Part shown: piece after piece, positions 8,279 to 15,863 of the stretch | How positions within the stretch are numbered: position 1 is the stretch's first letter | How the letters are laid out: each line of letters begins with the position of its first letter | From: Lysinibacillus timonensis | GTDB taxonomy: Bacteria; Bacillota; Bacilli; Bacillales_A; Planococcaceae | NCBI RefSeq assembly: GCF_900291985.1 | Contig: NZ_LT985980.1 | Coordinates: 1,248,001 to 1,312,000, forward strand | Length of the DNA stretch: 64,000 nucleotides | Direction: 5' to 3' | Notes under the pieces: model-generated | Databases searched by the model: none | What the model saw: the letters and a program-made list of their open reading frames with translations, nothing else | What the model was told of the DNA's origin: nothing | Made by a program: the position numbers and the translations under genes

Positions 8279-9545
8279 TTTCTTTGCATTATTATTTTTA
8301 CGTGTACCCGTTGCGGTTGGATTAGGACTTTCTACAATCTTTGTACTCTTCATGTCTGATTTCAACATGAACATGGTTCCACAAAGAATTTTCACTGCCT
8401 TAGATTCGTTCCCTATGATGGCGATTCCAGGGTTTGTATTAGCTGGTATTATTATGGCTCGCGGTGGTATTTCTAAGTATTTAATTGAGGCATTACGTTC
8501 ATGGGTTGGTCACCTTCCGGGTGGTCTAGCTGTTGTTACAATTTTAGCATGTGCTATTTTCGCTGCGATTTCAGGGTCGTCACCTGCAACTGCAGCAGCA
8601 ATCGGTTCAATTATGATCCCTGCATTAATTGCTGGTGGTTATGATAAAAGATACGCACTCGGTCTCGTTGCAGCCGGTGGTACATTAGGTATACTAATTC
8701 CACCAAGTGTACCACTAATTATCTATGGTATTACATCTGAAGAATCAATTGGTTCTTTATTTATGGCAGGGGTTATTCCTGGACTTGGTTTAACTGCAGT
8801 ATTAGTCATTTCAGCAGTATTTTATGCAAAGAAAAATGGCTATAAAGGGGATGCAAAAGCAACTTGGGGCGAACGTGGTCGTAAGTCCTTAAAAGCGATT
8901 TGGGGAGCATTCTTACCAGTATTGATTTTAGGATCTATATATTCTGGTGCGGTTACTCCAACAGAATCTGCTGTAATTGCTGTCGTTTATGGTCTACTTG
9001 TTTCTGCATTTATTTATCGTGAAATGAAACTGAAAGATCTTCGTCCTATTATCGTCGAATCTATTAACGTTACAGCGATGATCTTTTTAATTATTGGTTC
9101 TGCTTCATTATTCGGTTTATATTTAACAAACGAACAAGTACCACAAGCTGTTGGTGCATGGATTGCTGAAAGTGAAATGAATGTATGGATTTTCATGTTA
9201 ACTGTTAACATTCTATTCTTTATTTTAGGTATGTTCCTAGAAGCGGTTTCTATTATTTTAATTACACTACCAATTCTATTACCTATCTTAGATCACTTTG
9301 GAATTAACCTATATCACTTTGCAATTATTATGACAATTAACATGGAACTTGGTATGATTACGCCTCCTGTTGGGTTAAATCTATTCGTTGTAAGTGGTAT
9401 CGTTAAAGAAAAACTGGGAGTTGCAGTACGAGGGGTTATACCGTTTATCATATTAATGATTGCATGGTTAATTATCGTTATTCTATTCCCACAACTATCA
9501 TTATGGCTACCATCTCTTTCAAACTCTAGTATTGTTATGCCATAA
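8250..9545 (+). CDS. dctM: TRAP transporter large permease DctM
   Basis: 431 residues, almost entirely hydrophobic, with roughly a dozen membrane helices. DctM signatures include FPMMAIPGFVLAGIIMARGG, ISGSSPATAAAIGSIMIPAL, GTLGILIPPSVPLIIYG and ITPPVGLNLFVVSG. It forms the transport channel of the TRAP system and uses an ion gradient to import the solute delivered by DctP. The frame opens at ATG 8250, inside dctQ; ATG 8259 lies eight bases after AAAGGA and may be the real start, which would shorten the protein by three residues. It is the last transport gene of the locus. Confidence 0.93.
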   Translation: MKNMLILLISFFALLFLRVPVAVGLGLSTIFVLFMSDFNMNMVPQRIFTALDSFPMMAIPGFVLAGIIMARGGISKYLIEALRSWVGHLPGGLAVVTILACAIFAAISGSSPATAAAIGSIMIPALIAGGYDKRYALGLVAAGGTLGILIPPSVPLIIYGITSEESIGSLFMAGVIPGLGLTAVLVISAVFYAKKNGYKGDAKATWGERGRKSLKAIWGAFLPVLILGSIYSGAVTPTESAVIAVVYGLLVSAFIYREMKLKDLRPIIVESINVTAMIFLIIGSASLFGLYLTNEQVPQAVGAWIAESEMNVWIFMLTVNILFFILGMFLEAVSIILITLPILLPILDHFGINLYHFAIIMTINMELGMITPPVGLNLFVVSGIVKEKLGVAVRGVIPFIILMIAWLIIVILFPQLSLWLPSLSNSSIVMP

Positions 9546-9618
9546 CCAATCAGATGTTAGCGTCCTTTAATGGGGGATTAATGGACGATTACACTGGATA
9601 TGTAGGGGAGACTTCACG

Positions 9619-10812
9619 TTGAACATAAAGGGGTATTCAATAAAAGAAAGACAATTTTGGGTCATTGTGCTGAGCCTGTCACTTGCTTCAATGTTTACTT
9701 TTGCAGCATTTTACTCGTTCCAGCCTCTACTACCTGTACTAACGGATGAATTCGGTATTACTGTTTCATCCGCTAGTATGACGATGTCATTATCAACAAT
9801 TTCCTTAATTTTAGGTTTAATTGTATTAAGTTTTTTTGCTGATCGAAATGGACGTGTTTTATTTATAAAGCTGTCCATTTTTCTTTCTATCTTACCTATA
9901 TTATTTATTCCTTTTACAGACTCATTTTTTGTTATCACTCTATTAAGATTTATACAAGGCTTTACACTAGCAGGAGTTCCTGCAGCAGCACTTGCCTATA
10001 TTAGTGAAGAAATTGATGTTAAATCCAGTCACATTGCAATAGCCCTATATATATCGAGTAATCCACTCGGAGGTATGATTGGAAGGGTAATTACAGGCTA
10101 TTATTCCGAAATTAATTGGCAAATTGCTTTTTATATTTTATCTATATTCGGTGCCTTCGTTTTCCTATTCGTATTATTTGCCTTACCAAAATCAAAAAAT
10201 TTTTCCCCGAGCAATCGGACTTTTACGGAAGATTTAAAGGGATTTAGTTATCACTTAACAAACCCTTCCCTTCTATTGATGTTTGGTTTAGGTATTGTAT
10301 TGCAAATAACCTATACAGGGGTTTGGACTTATTTGCCCTTTCATTTAACCTCTCCACATTTTGGATTATCACTCGAGTCAGTATCACTGATCTATTTTGT
10401 TTATGGTTTTGGAATTCTAGGTGCACCTATAGCAAGTTGGCTTACCAACCGATTTACATTAGAAAAGATACGCACAGTTGCAATATTATTTCTTGTCTTT
10501 GGAGTTGTCCTAACGATGCACTCTTCCATTTTTATAGTACTAATGGGAATGTGTATACTCTGTTTCGGTTTCTTTACCGCGCATGCTTTAACTGCATCAT
10601 CGGTTAGTCAGATTGCAGTTAATTTAAAAGGAAGTGCTTCAAGCCTTTATTTAGTCTCCTATTACATTGGGGTGGCATCAGGTAGTACACTCCTAGGCCC
10701 ACTCTATGAAACATGGCATTGGAATGGAATTATTTACTTAACCATCTCATTACCAATTATGTATTTAGTATTTATGTTTTTAGTGAAGAAAAAAGGCACG
10801 ACTAAACAATAA
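9619..10812 (+). CDS. MFS transporter (YnfM/YybF-like)
   Basis: 397 residues with about 12 membrane helices in two six-helix bundles. The MFS loop 2-3 motif appears as SFFADRNGRVLFIK, and helix 4 carries LLRFIQGFTLAGVPAAALAYISEE, typical of the YnfM/drug-efflux branch. The substrate is unknown; family members export drugs or small metabolites. TTG 9619 is used because GGGGAG lies eight bases upstream. It starts 73 bp after dctM, with only a tail-less dyad (CGTCC/GGACG with a GGGGG loop) in between, so it could be co-transcribed, though a functional tie to the TRAP system is not shown. Confidence 0.75.
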   Translation: MNIKGYSIKERQFWVIVLSLSLASMFTFAAFYSFQPLLPVLTDEFGITVSSASMTMSLSTISLILGLIVLSFFADRNGRVLFIKLSIFLSILPILFIPFTDSFFVITLLRFIQGFTLAGVPAAALAYISEEIDVKSSHIAIALYISSNPLGGMIGRVITGYYSEINWQIAFYILSIFGAFVFLFVLFALPKSKNFSPSNRTFTEDLKGFSYHLTNPSLLLMFGLGIVLQITYTGVWTYLPFHLTSPHFGLSLESVSLIYFVYGFGILGAPIASWLTNRFTLEKIRTVAILFLVFGVVLTMHSSIFIVLMGMCILCFGFFTAHALTASSVSQIAVNLKGSASSLYLVSYYIGVASGSTLLGPLYETWHWNGIIYLTISLPIMYLVFMFLVKKKGTTKQ

Positions 10813-10860
10813 AAAGAGGAAGTTCTATGTCACTCATGACTTAGTACTTCCTCTTTTTTT
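10811..10860. terminator. Bidirectional terminator
   Basis: Stem AAAAAGAGGAAGT/ACTTCCTCTTTTT followed by Ts on both strands. It separates the MFS gene from the convergent small membrane protein gene. Confidence 0.88.
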
Positions 10861-10863
10861 CAT

Positions 10864-11079
10864 CTAGTTTTTATTGCCTATATTTTGTTGTCTTTCACTA
10901 AGAATTCGTTCTTCTAGTTCTTTTGTTTTCAACGCTTGTTTCCTTGAAATGCGTCGAATTCCCATAAAGACAAGAATGCATAAAAGAATCATAATGCCAA
11001 ATTCAATGACCGCCGGGATATAAGCAGATTTATCTTCTGGAAAATATAAAAAACCAGAGTAAAGTGCGATTAAATTCAT
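10864..11079 (-). CDS. Small single-pass membrane protein, function unknown
   Basis: 71 residues: a short N-terminal hydrophobic segment, one clear helix at about 24-42 (AVIEFGIMILLCILVFMGI), then a basic juxtamembrane stretch (RRISRKQ) and a charged tail likely to form a helix (LKTKELEERILSERQQ). The basic side suggests a cytoplasmic C terminus. AAAGGAAG lies eight bases before the ATG, which argues that it is a real gene. It starts 25 bp after ppiB on the same strand, so it is probably read from the ppiB transcript. I do not recognise the family. Confidence 0.6.
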   Translation of the reverse strand: MNLIALYSGFLYFPEDKSAYIPAVIEFGIMILLCILVFMGIRRISRKQALKTKELEERILSERQQNIGNKN

Positions 11080-11103
11080 TTTAACACTCTTCCTTTGAAA
11101 TAA

Positions 11104-11691
11104 TTATTCTAGAACCGTGATTGATTCTATTGTAACATCTTCAAGTGGTTTATCGCGCATATCTTTATCAACGTTCGCAATATTGTCAACAATGTCCATA
11201 CCTTCAATTACATGACCGAATACTGTATGTTTATAATCTAACCATGGTGTTCCGCCAACACGTGCATATTCTTCGATAACCTCTTTTGGGTATCCTGCTT
11301 GTTCCATTTGCTGAATCATATTATTTGGTACATTTTGCATTTGGACAATAAAGAATTGAGATCCGTTTGTATTTGGCCCAGCATTCGCCATCGATAGTGC
11401 ACCACGGAAATTAAACAACTCTTGGCTGAATTCATCTTCAAAAGATTGTCCCCAAATAGATTCTCCACCCATACCAGTACCTGTTGGGTCTCCACCTTGA
11501 ATCATAAAGTCTTGGATTACTCGGTGGAAAATGATTCCGTTATAATAACCAGACTTTGCATGTCCTAAAAAGTTTTCGACTGTTTTAGGGGCATGCTCTG
11601 GAAATAATTTAATCTTAATTGAGCCTAGAGTAGTTTTCATTTCTACTACTACTTCACCTGAATTTACTTCTTTAGTTAATTGTGGAAACAT
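11104..11691 (-). CDS. ppiB: Peptidyl-prolyl cis-trans isomerase, cyclophilin type
   Basis: 195 residues, starting at ATG 11691, six bases after GGAGAG; the open frame extends 40 codons upstream without a better ribosome binding site. Cyclophilin motifs are complete: [36 protein letters not shown], then [21 protein letters not shown], then [14 protein letters not shown]. The catalytic Arg is in FHRV and the binding residues are in QGGD and SQFF. It catalyses proline isomerisation during protein folding in the cytoplasm; no signal peptide is present. A small membrane protein gene follows 25 bp later. Confidence 0.94.
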   Translation of the reverse strand: MFPQLTKEVNSGEVVVEMKTTLGSIKIKLFPEHAPKTVENFLGHAKSGYYNGIIFHRVIQDFMIQGGDPTGTGMGGESIWGQSFEDEFSQELFNFRGALSMANAGPNTNGSQFFIVQMQNVPNNMIQQMEQAGYPKEVIEEYARVGGTPWLDYKHTVFGHVIEGMDIVDNIANVDKDMRDKPLEDVTIESITVLE

Positions 11692-11972
11692 TTCCGTCTC
11701 TCCTTTTATTACGTTAGTAACGTATATAATTTCTTTTCTTATTGACTCGTTACAGTTTACCATAAGACTAATAATTTTTCCGCTATTATCCCTTTGTACC
11801 CATTTTAACAAAGTAAGTAATTCGGTATACTTTATTTTGTACTTTTACAAAGGGTCAGTTTTTATTATCATTTTTAAAATGTCGTTCTCTTTCCAAAGGT
11901 TAACATTTTTGTCCTAGCAACAGCAAATACGTTTGTGATTTTCCAAAGAAATAGAAAGAAAGTGAATCATCT

Positions 11973-13199
11973 ATGTCAACGCAAAAACATAATTTTGTTA
12001 TTATCCTGATCTCCAACTTTATTGTTTCCGGGTCTATGACAATGATTATGCCCTTTTTATCTTTGTATATTGGTACTTTTGGGAATTTCTCAGAAAGCTA
12101 TGTACAGACTTGGGCTGGCTTAATTTTTGGGGCAACCTTTGTCACTGCTTTCATCATGTCACCAATTTGGGGGCGTGTTGCTGATAAATATGGCTATAAG
12201 CCTATCATGATTGTTAACTGTTTTGGCATGGCAACGAGCATTTTCCTAATGGGGTACGTTCAAAATGTCGAACAGTTTTTTATATTAAGGTTGTTTATGG
12301 GCATAGTAACTGGCTTTATTCCAACATCAATGGCTTTTATAAGTAAACATACACCAAAGAAAGTTGCAGGGAAAACGCTCGGTACACTCCAAATGGGAAG
12401 CGTTGGAGGCGCTCTTTTTGGTCCAATTTTTGGTGGGGCTATAGCCGACCAAGTAGGATTCAATTATACATTCACCCTAACATCCATTACGATTTCGATT
12501 GCGGCAATTCTCATTATTATTTCTGTTCACGAACCAGAAATTGTACGAAAACAAAAAAACGCTCTGTTTTCTCGAAAAAATATTCTATGGACAATTTTCC
12601 ATCACCGTTTAATTTTAAACGTCATGTTTGTAACTTCACTAATTCAAATCGGAAATTTTAGCATACAACCGCTTTTATCGCTTTATGTATCTCACCTAAC
12701 GATGTCAGAACAGGTTGCATTACTTGCTGGGATTACATTTAGTGCTGCCGGAGTTGGAAGTCTACTATTTTCACGCCTTTTTGGACGTTTAGCAGATCAA
12801 ATAGGTTATGAAAAAATATTAATGATTTTACTTTTTATTAGTTTTATTATGATTATTCCTCAAGCTCTTGTTACTTCTTTATGGCAATTGATCGTTTTAA
12901 GAATTTTATTCGGGATTTTTTCTGGTGGACTAATTCCTATAACATCTGCACTAATTCGGCGTGAAGCACCTATCGAAATACAAGGAGAAATAATGGGTTA
13001 TAATCAGAGCTTCCGTTTTTTAGGTAATATCATTGGGCCTGTTTTAGGGGGGTTCGTTAGTGCTTTAGCTTCCATATCGATGGTATTTTATTCTACTGGT
13101 TTCTTGTTCTTCATAGCAGCTATTATTGTCTTCTATATCCAAAAGTTACCAAAACAATATATGGAAGACATATTAAAAAGTCATCAAGATAAATGTTAG
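11973..13199 (+). CDS. MFS multidrug-type efflux transporter
   Basis: 408 residues and about 12 membrane helices. Motif A is clear after helix 2 (GRVADKYGYKPIMI) and repeated in the second half (GRLADQIGYEKILMIL). Helix 5 holds the antiporter motif C region GSVGGALFGPIFGGAIAD. These place it among the drug:H+ antiporters with 12 helices (MdtG/YfmO-like). The substrate cannot be told. GAAAGTG lies upstream of the ATG. The gene stands alone, 50 bp ahead of the PBP gene on the same strand, with no terminator between them. Confidence 0.82.
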   Translation: MSTQKHNFVIILISNFIVSGSMTMIMPFLSLYIGTFGNFSESYVQTWAGLIFGATFVTAFIMSPIWGRVADKYGYKPIMIVNCFGMATSIFLMGYVQNVEQFFILRLFMGIVTGFIPTSMAFISKHTPKKVAGKTLGTLQMGSVGGALFGPIFGGAIADQVGFNYTFTLTSITISIAAILIIISVHEPEIVRKQKNALFSRKNILWTIFHHRLILNVMFVTSLIQIGNFSIQPLLSLYVSHLTMSEQVALLAGITFSAAGVGSLLFSRLFGRLADQIGYEKILMILLFISFIMIIPQALVTSLWQLIVLRILFGIFSGGLIPITSALIRREAPIEIQGEIMGYNQSFRFLGNIIGPVLGGFVSALASISMVFYSTGFLFFIAAIIVFYIQKLPKQYMEDILKSHQDKC

Positions 13200-13249
13200 T
13201 AATTAACTGGAAAATCATTGAATAATGAATTTCTTTGGAGGATTTTTGT

Positions 13250-15100
13250 ATGAAACAAGTAGCCGGATATGTACTAATTGTTTTTAGTATACCTATACTA
13301 CTATTGGTAGGTAAAAATTTATGGAGTGAATATTCAATTACAATTGCCTATGAAAAAAAATTAACTGAAGAGATACAACTGCCTGAAGTAAAACTTCAGC
13401 AACCTGCAAAAATGGTTGATCGGGATAATATTGTTTTTAATGAAGAATATACGGAATGGCGAACACCTATTCAATTGAAAGATGTTCCAGAAGTGGTTAA
13501 ACAAATATACCTTCTTAGTGAAGATACTGAATTTTATAAACATATTGGGTTTGACGTAAGTGCCATTGCTAGGGCATTTGTAATCAATTCCACAAGTCAA
13601 GCTATTGAGCAAGGTGGTAGTACTATTACTCAACAATTGGTTCGGTTGCGCTACTTATCAGAAGAACAAACCTATGAAAGAAAATTAATGGAATTGTTCT
13701 ATGCATATAAACTTGAACAACAATATGATAAAGAGACAATTTTTGAAATGTATCTAAACGAAATGTACTTTGGAAACAAAGTGTACGGGATAGGTTCTGC
13801 TGCAACCTATTATTTTCAAAAACCTTTAGAACAGTTATCATTAGCACAAATGGCATTTATCGCAGCAATTCCTAACAATCCTTCTCTTTACGATCCATTA
13901 GTTCATTTTGAAAATACAAAGTTACGACAAGAACGACTAATTGATATGCTTGCAAAAAACGGTATCATTACAATAGAAGAGGCCGTGAAACATAAAGAAG
14001 AAACAATCACGTTAAATATTAAAACAAAAATACAAAAGTCTCCTGCTTACAGCACATACGTATTAGATGAACTTAAATGGCTAATAGCACATAATGAAGG
14101 TTTAGATTTGAAACTAGAACAAGCGTTAACTGATGAAGACCAACAACTTGTTCAACAAGAGATTGATACTAGATTTGAACAAGTAATGAGTTCTGGAATT
14201 CAAATCTATACTGCTTTAGATTCTGCAAAACAATTAGATGATGAAAAGAGGATCGATTCGCTCTTATCGTTAGATGAGCTACAAGCTAGCGCTGTTATTG
14301 TAGATAACGAAACAAGAGAAATTGTTAGCTTGTATGCCGGTAAAAACTATCAAAAGTTTGATTTTAACAGAGCTTACCAAGCCAAACGCCAACCGGGTTC
14401 GTCATTTAAGCCACTAGTTGTTTATGCACCATTATTTGAAACAACCAATTACACACCTAGTTCCCTTGTGAGTGGCGATACAATTTGTATAGACAATTTC
14501 TGTCCTCAAAATTATGGTGGAGGCATTTACGGAAATGTCAGCCTATCTACAGCATTTAAACATAGTTATAACACATCTGCTGTTCGACTACTGAATATAA
14601 CGGGAATTGAAACTGCATTCCAATATTTAGAGCAATTTAACTTTCAATCGCTTGAATCTGAAGATAAAACGTATGCAAGTGCTTTGGGCGGTTTAACTTA
14701 CGGGGTGTCTACCCTTGAGATGGCAGACGCATATAGCAGTTTTGTCGATGGAAGTTATCAGCGCATTCACAGTATTCGAAAAGTAACTGACTTAGAAGGA
14801 AATATTCTTTATAGATGGCCAGAGGAAAGAGAAGTTGTTTGGTCCCCACACACTGTTCAGTATATTCGCTCCCTTCTTTCTGATGTAGTTACGAGTGGTA
14901 CTGGTATTGGTTTATATGCTGATTCCTCTTATATTGGTGCTAAAACGGGTACAACAAACGTTTATAAGGATTTTTGGTTATCAGGTTTAACGAATGAATA
15001 TACAACTGCAATTTGGCTAGGATACGATCAACCTAAGCCAATGCAGTACCTAGAAGATGATCAGATTCATTTTGCAATCTTTAATATCATTATGAATTAA
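13250..15100 (+). CDS. Class A penicillin-binding protein (PbpG/PBP1A-like)
   Basis: 616 residues from ATG 13250, which follows TTTGGAGGA; the in-frame TTG at 13235 lies within that ribosome binding site. An N-terminal anchor helix (about 5-22) is followed by a GT51 glycosyltransferase domain with EDTEFYKHIG (catalytic Glu about 91), QGGSTITQQ, RKLMELFYAYKLE and MYLNEMYFG. The transpeptidase domain has SSFK (about 384-387), SYN (439-441) and KTGTT near the C terminus. It polymerises and cross-links peptidoglycan outside the membrane. It is shorter than PBP1 and lacks a C-terminal extension, like the PbpG/PbpF group; a spore-related role is possible but not shown. Confidence 0.9.
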   Translation: MKQVAGYVLIVFSIPILLLVGKNLWSEYSITIAYEKKLTEEIQLPEVKLQQPAKMVDRDNIVFNEEYTEWRTPIQLKDVPEVVKQIYLLSEDTEFYKHIGFDVSAIARAFVINSTSQAIEQGGSTITQQLVRLRYLSEEQTYERKLMELFYAYKLEQQYDKETIFEMYLNEMYFGNKVYGIGSAATYYFQKPLEQLSLAQMAFIAAIPNNPSLYDPLVHFENTKLRQERLIDMLAKNGIITIEEAVKHKEETITLNIKTKIQKSPAYSTYVLDELKWLIAHNEGLDLKLEQALTDEDQQLVQQEIDTRFEQVMSSGIQIYTALDSAKQLDDEKRIDSLLSLDELQASAVIVDNETREIVSLYAGKNYQKFDFNRAYQAKRQPGSSFKPLVVYAPLFETTNYTPSSLVSGDTICIDNFCPQNYGGGIYGNVSLSTAFKHSYNTSAVRLLNITGIETAFQYLEQFNFQSLESEDKTYASALGGLTYGVSTLEMADAYSSFVDGSYQRIHSIRKVTDLEGNILYRWPEEREVVWSPHTVQYIRSLLSDVVTSGTGIGLYADSSYIGAKTGTTNVYKDFWLSGLTNEYTTAIWLGYDQPKPMQYLEDDQIHFAIFNIIMN

Positions 15101-15138
15101 AAAATGGGACGCTCACATTGTGAACTGCGTCCCATTTT
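15101..15138. terminator. Bidirectional terminator
   Basis: A perfect 12-bp stem AAAATGGGACGC/GCGTCCCATTTT with a 14-base loop, between the PBP gene and the convergent yufK. Confidence 0.88.
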
Positions 15139-15700
15139 AATTTGTAAAAGGTAAACTTGCTAATATTCCATTATATAATTTTAACACTGTATACAAAATA
15201 AGTGTCGTGAATAGAGACCAAAATAATATTTCAAAAGCGATTAAAGCGATCATACCAACCATTGACATAAATTGGCTCATTTTATAAATTGTATAGATAA
15301 AATATGCAAAAATGGTCAATAAAAAAATAACAATTAAAATGGTAAAAGATTGTACCCCCATAACTGATACTATGGACCCAAAGAAGAGAATGACATACCC
15401 TCCACGTGCAACACTAATCGTTTGACCTTCACTATCTTTAGAGAAAAATAACATTCCCACTTCATGAATCGTTTCTCCGATTAGTTTTAAGGCTGAAAAT
15501 AACATAAAAAAACATAGTGTGAAAATTATTAACAAAAATATACGGAGTTCGAACTCTGTTAAAAATTCACGCATTCCAGCATAAACTCCTATTGATGTTA
15601 ATAATTGTATTGATTTATCAACTGTGAAAATTCCAAACGTTAAACTAAACAATACAATTGTAAATAATGGTAAGTAACCATACAAATATGGATTTTTCAT
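15137..15700 (-). CDS. yufK: YufK-like (DUF5366) membrane protein
   Basis: 187 residues with five or so hydrophobic helices. The family-typical pieces are FFMLFSALKLIGETIHEVGMLFFSKD in the middle and KLYNGILASLP at the very C terminus. B. subtilis YufK sits in the same genome neighbourhood as the mrp operon, and the gene here is divergent from mrpA. Function is unknown. Its promoter is probably the TTGATA / TGCTATTAT pair at 15736-15766. The name rests on recalled similarity plus synteny. Confidence 0.72.
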   Translation of the reverse strand: MKNPYLYGYLPLFTIVLFSLTFGIFTVDKSIQLLTSIGVYAGMREFLTEFELRIFLLIIFTLCFFMLFSALKLIGETIHEVGMLFFSKDSEGQTISVARGGYVILFFGSIVSVMGVQSFTILIVIFLLTIFAYFIYTIYKMSQFMSMVGMIALIAFEILFWSLFTTLILYTVLKLYNGILASLPFTN

Positions 15701-15735
15701 GAAGGGATTCCCCTATACTTTTATTCTCTGCCCAT

Positions 15736-15766
15736 ATAATAGCATATTTTTTATGTATCCTATCAA
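15736..15766 (-). promoter_or_regulatory. Likely yufK promoter
   Basis: On the minus strand, TTGATA (15761-15766) and an extended -10 TGCTATTAT (TATTAT at 15736-15741), 19 bp apart. The wide spacer is offset by the TGn extension. Confidence 0.5.
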
Positions 15767-15808
15767 GTTAGTTTTGCACATATAAGTGCATAAATGTATT
15801 AATTACAG

Positions 15809-15814
15809 TATAAT
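15809..15814 (+). promoter_or_regulatory. Candidate -10 of the mrp operon
   Basis: A perfect TATAAT lies 50 bp before the mrpA start. No good -35 is present, but a dyad TGCAC-N6-GTGCA (15775-15790) covers that place, which may be an activator or repressor site. Confidence 0.4.
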
Positions 15815-15863
15815 TTTAACTATTCGAGAATTTTTTTGTTTTATTTTAGAAAGGAGGATTATT

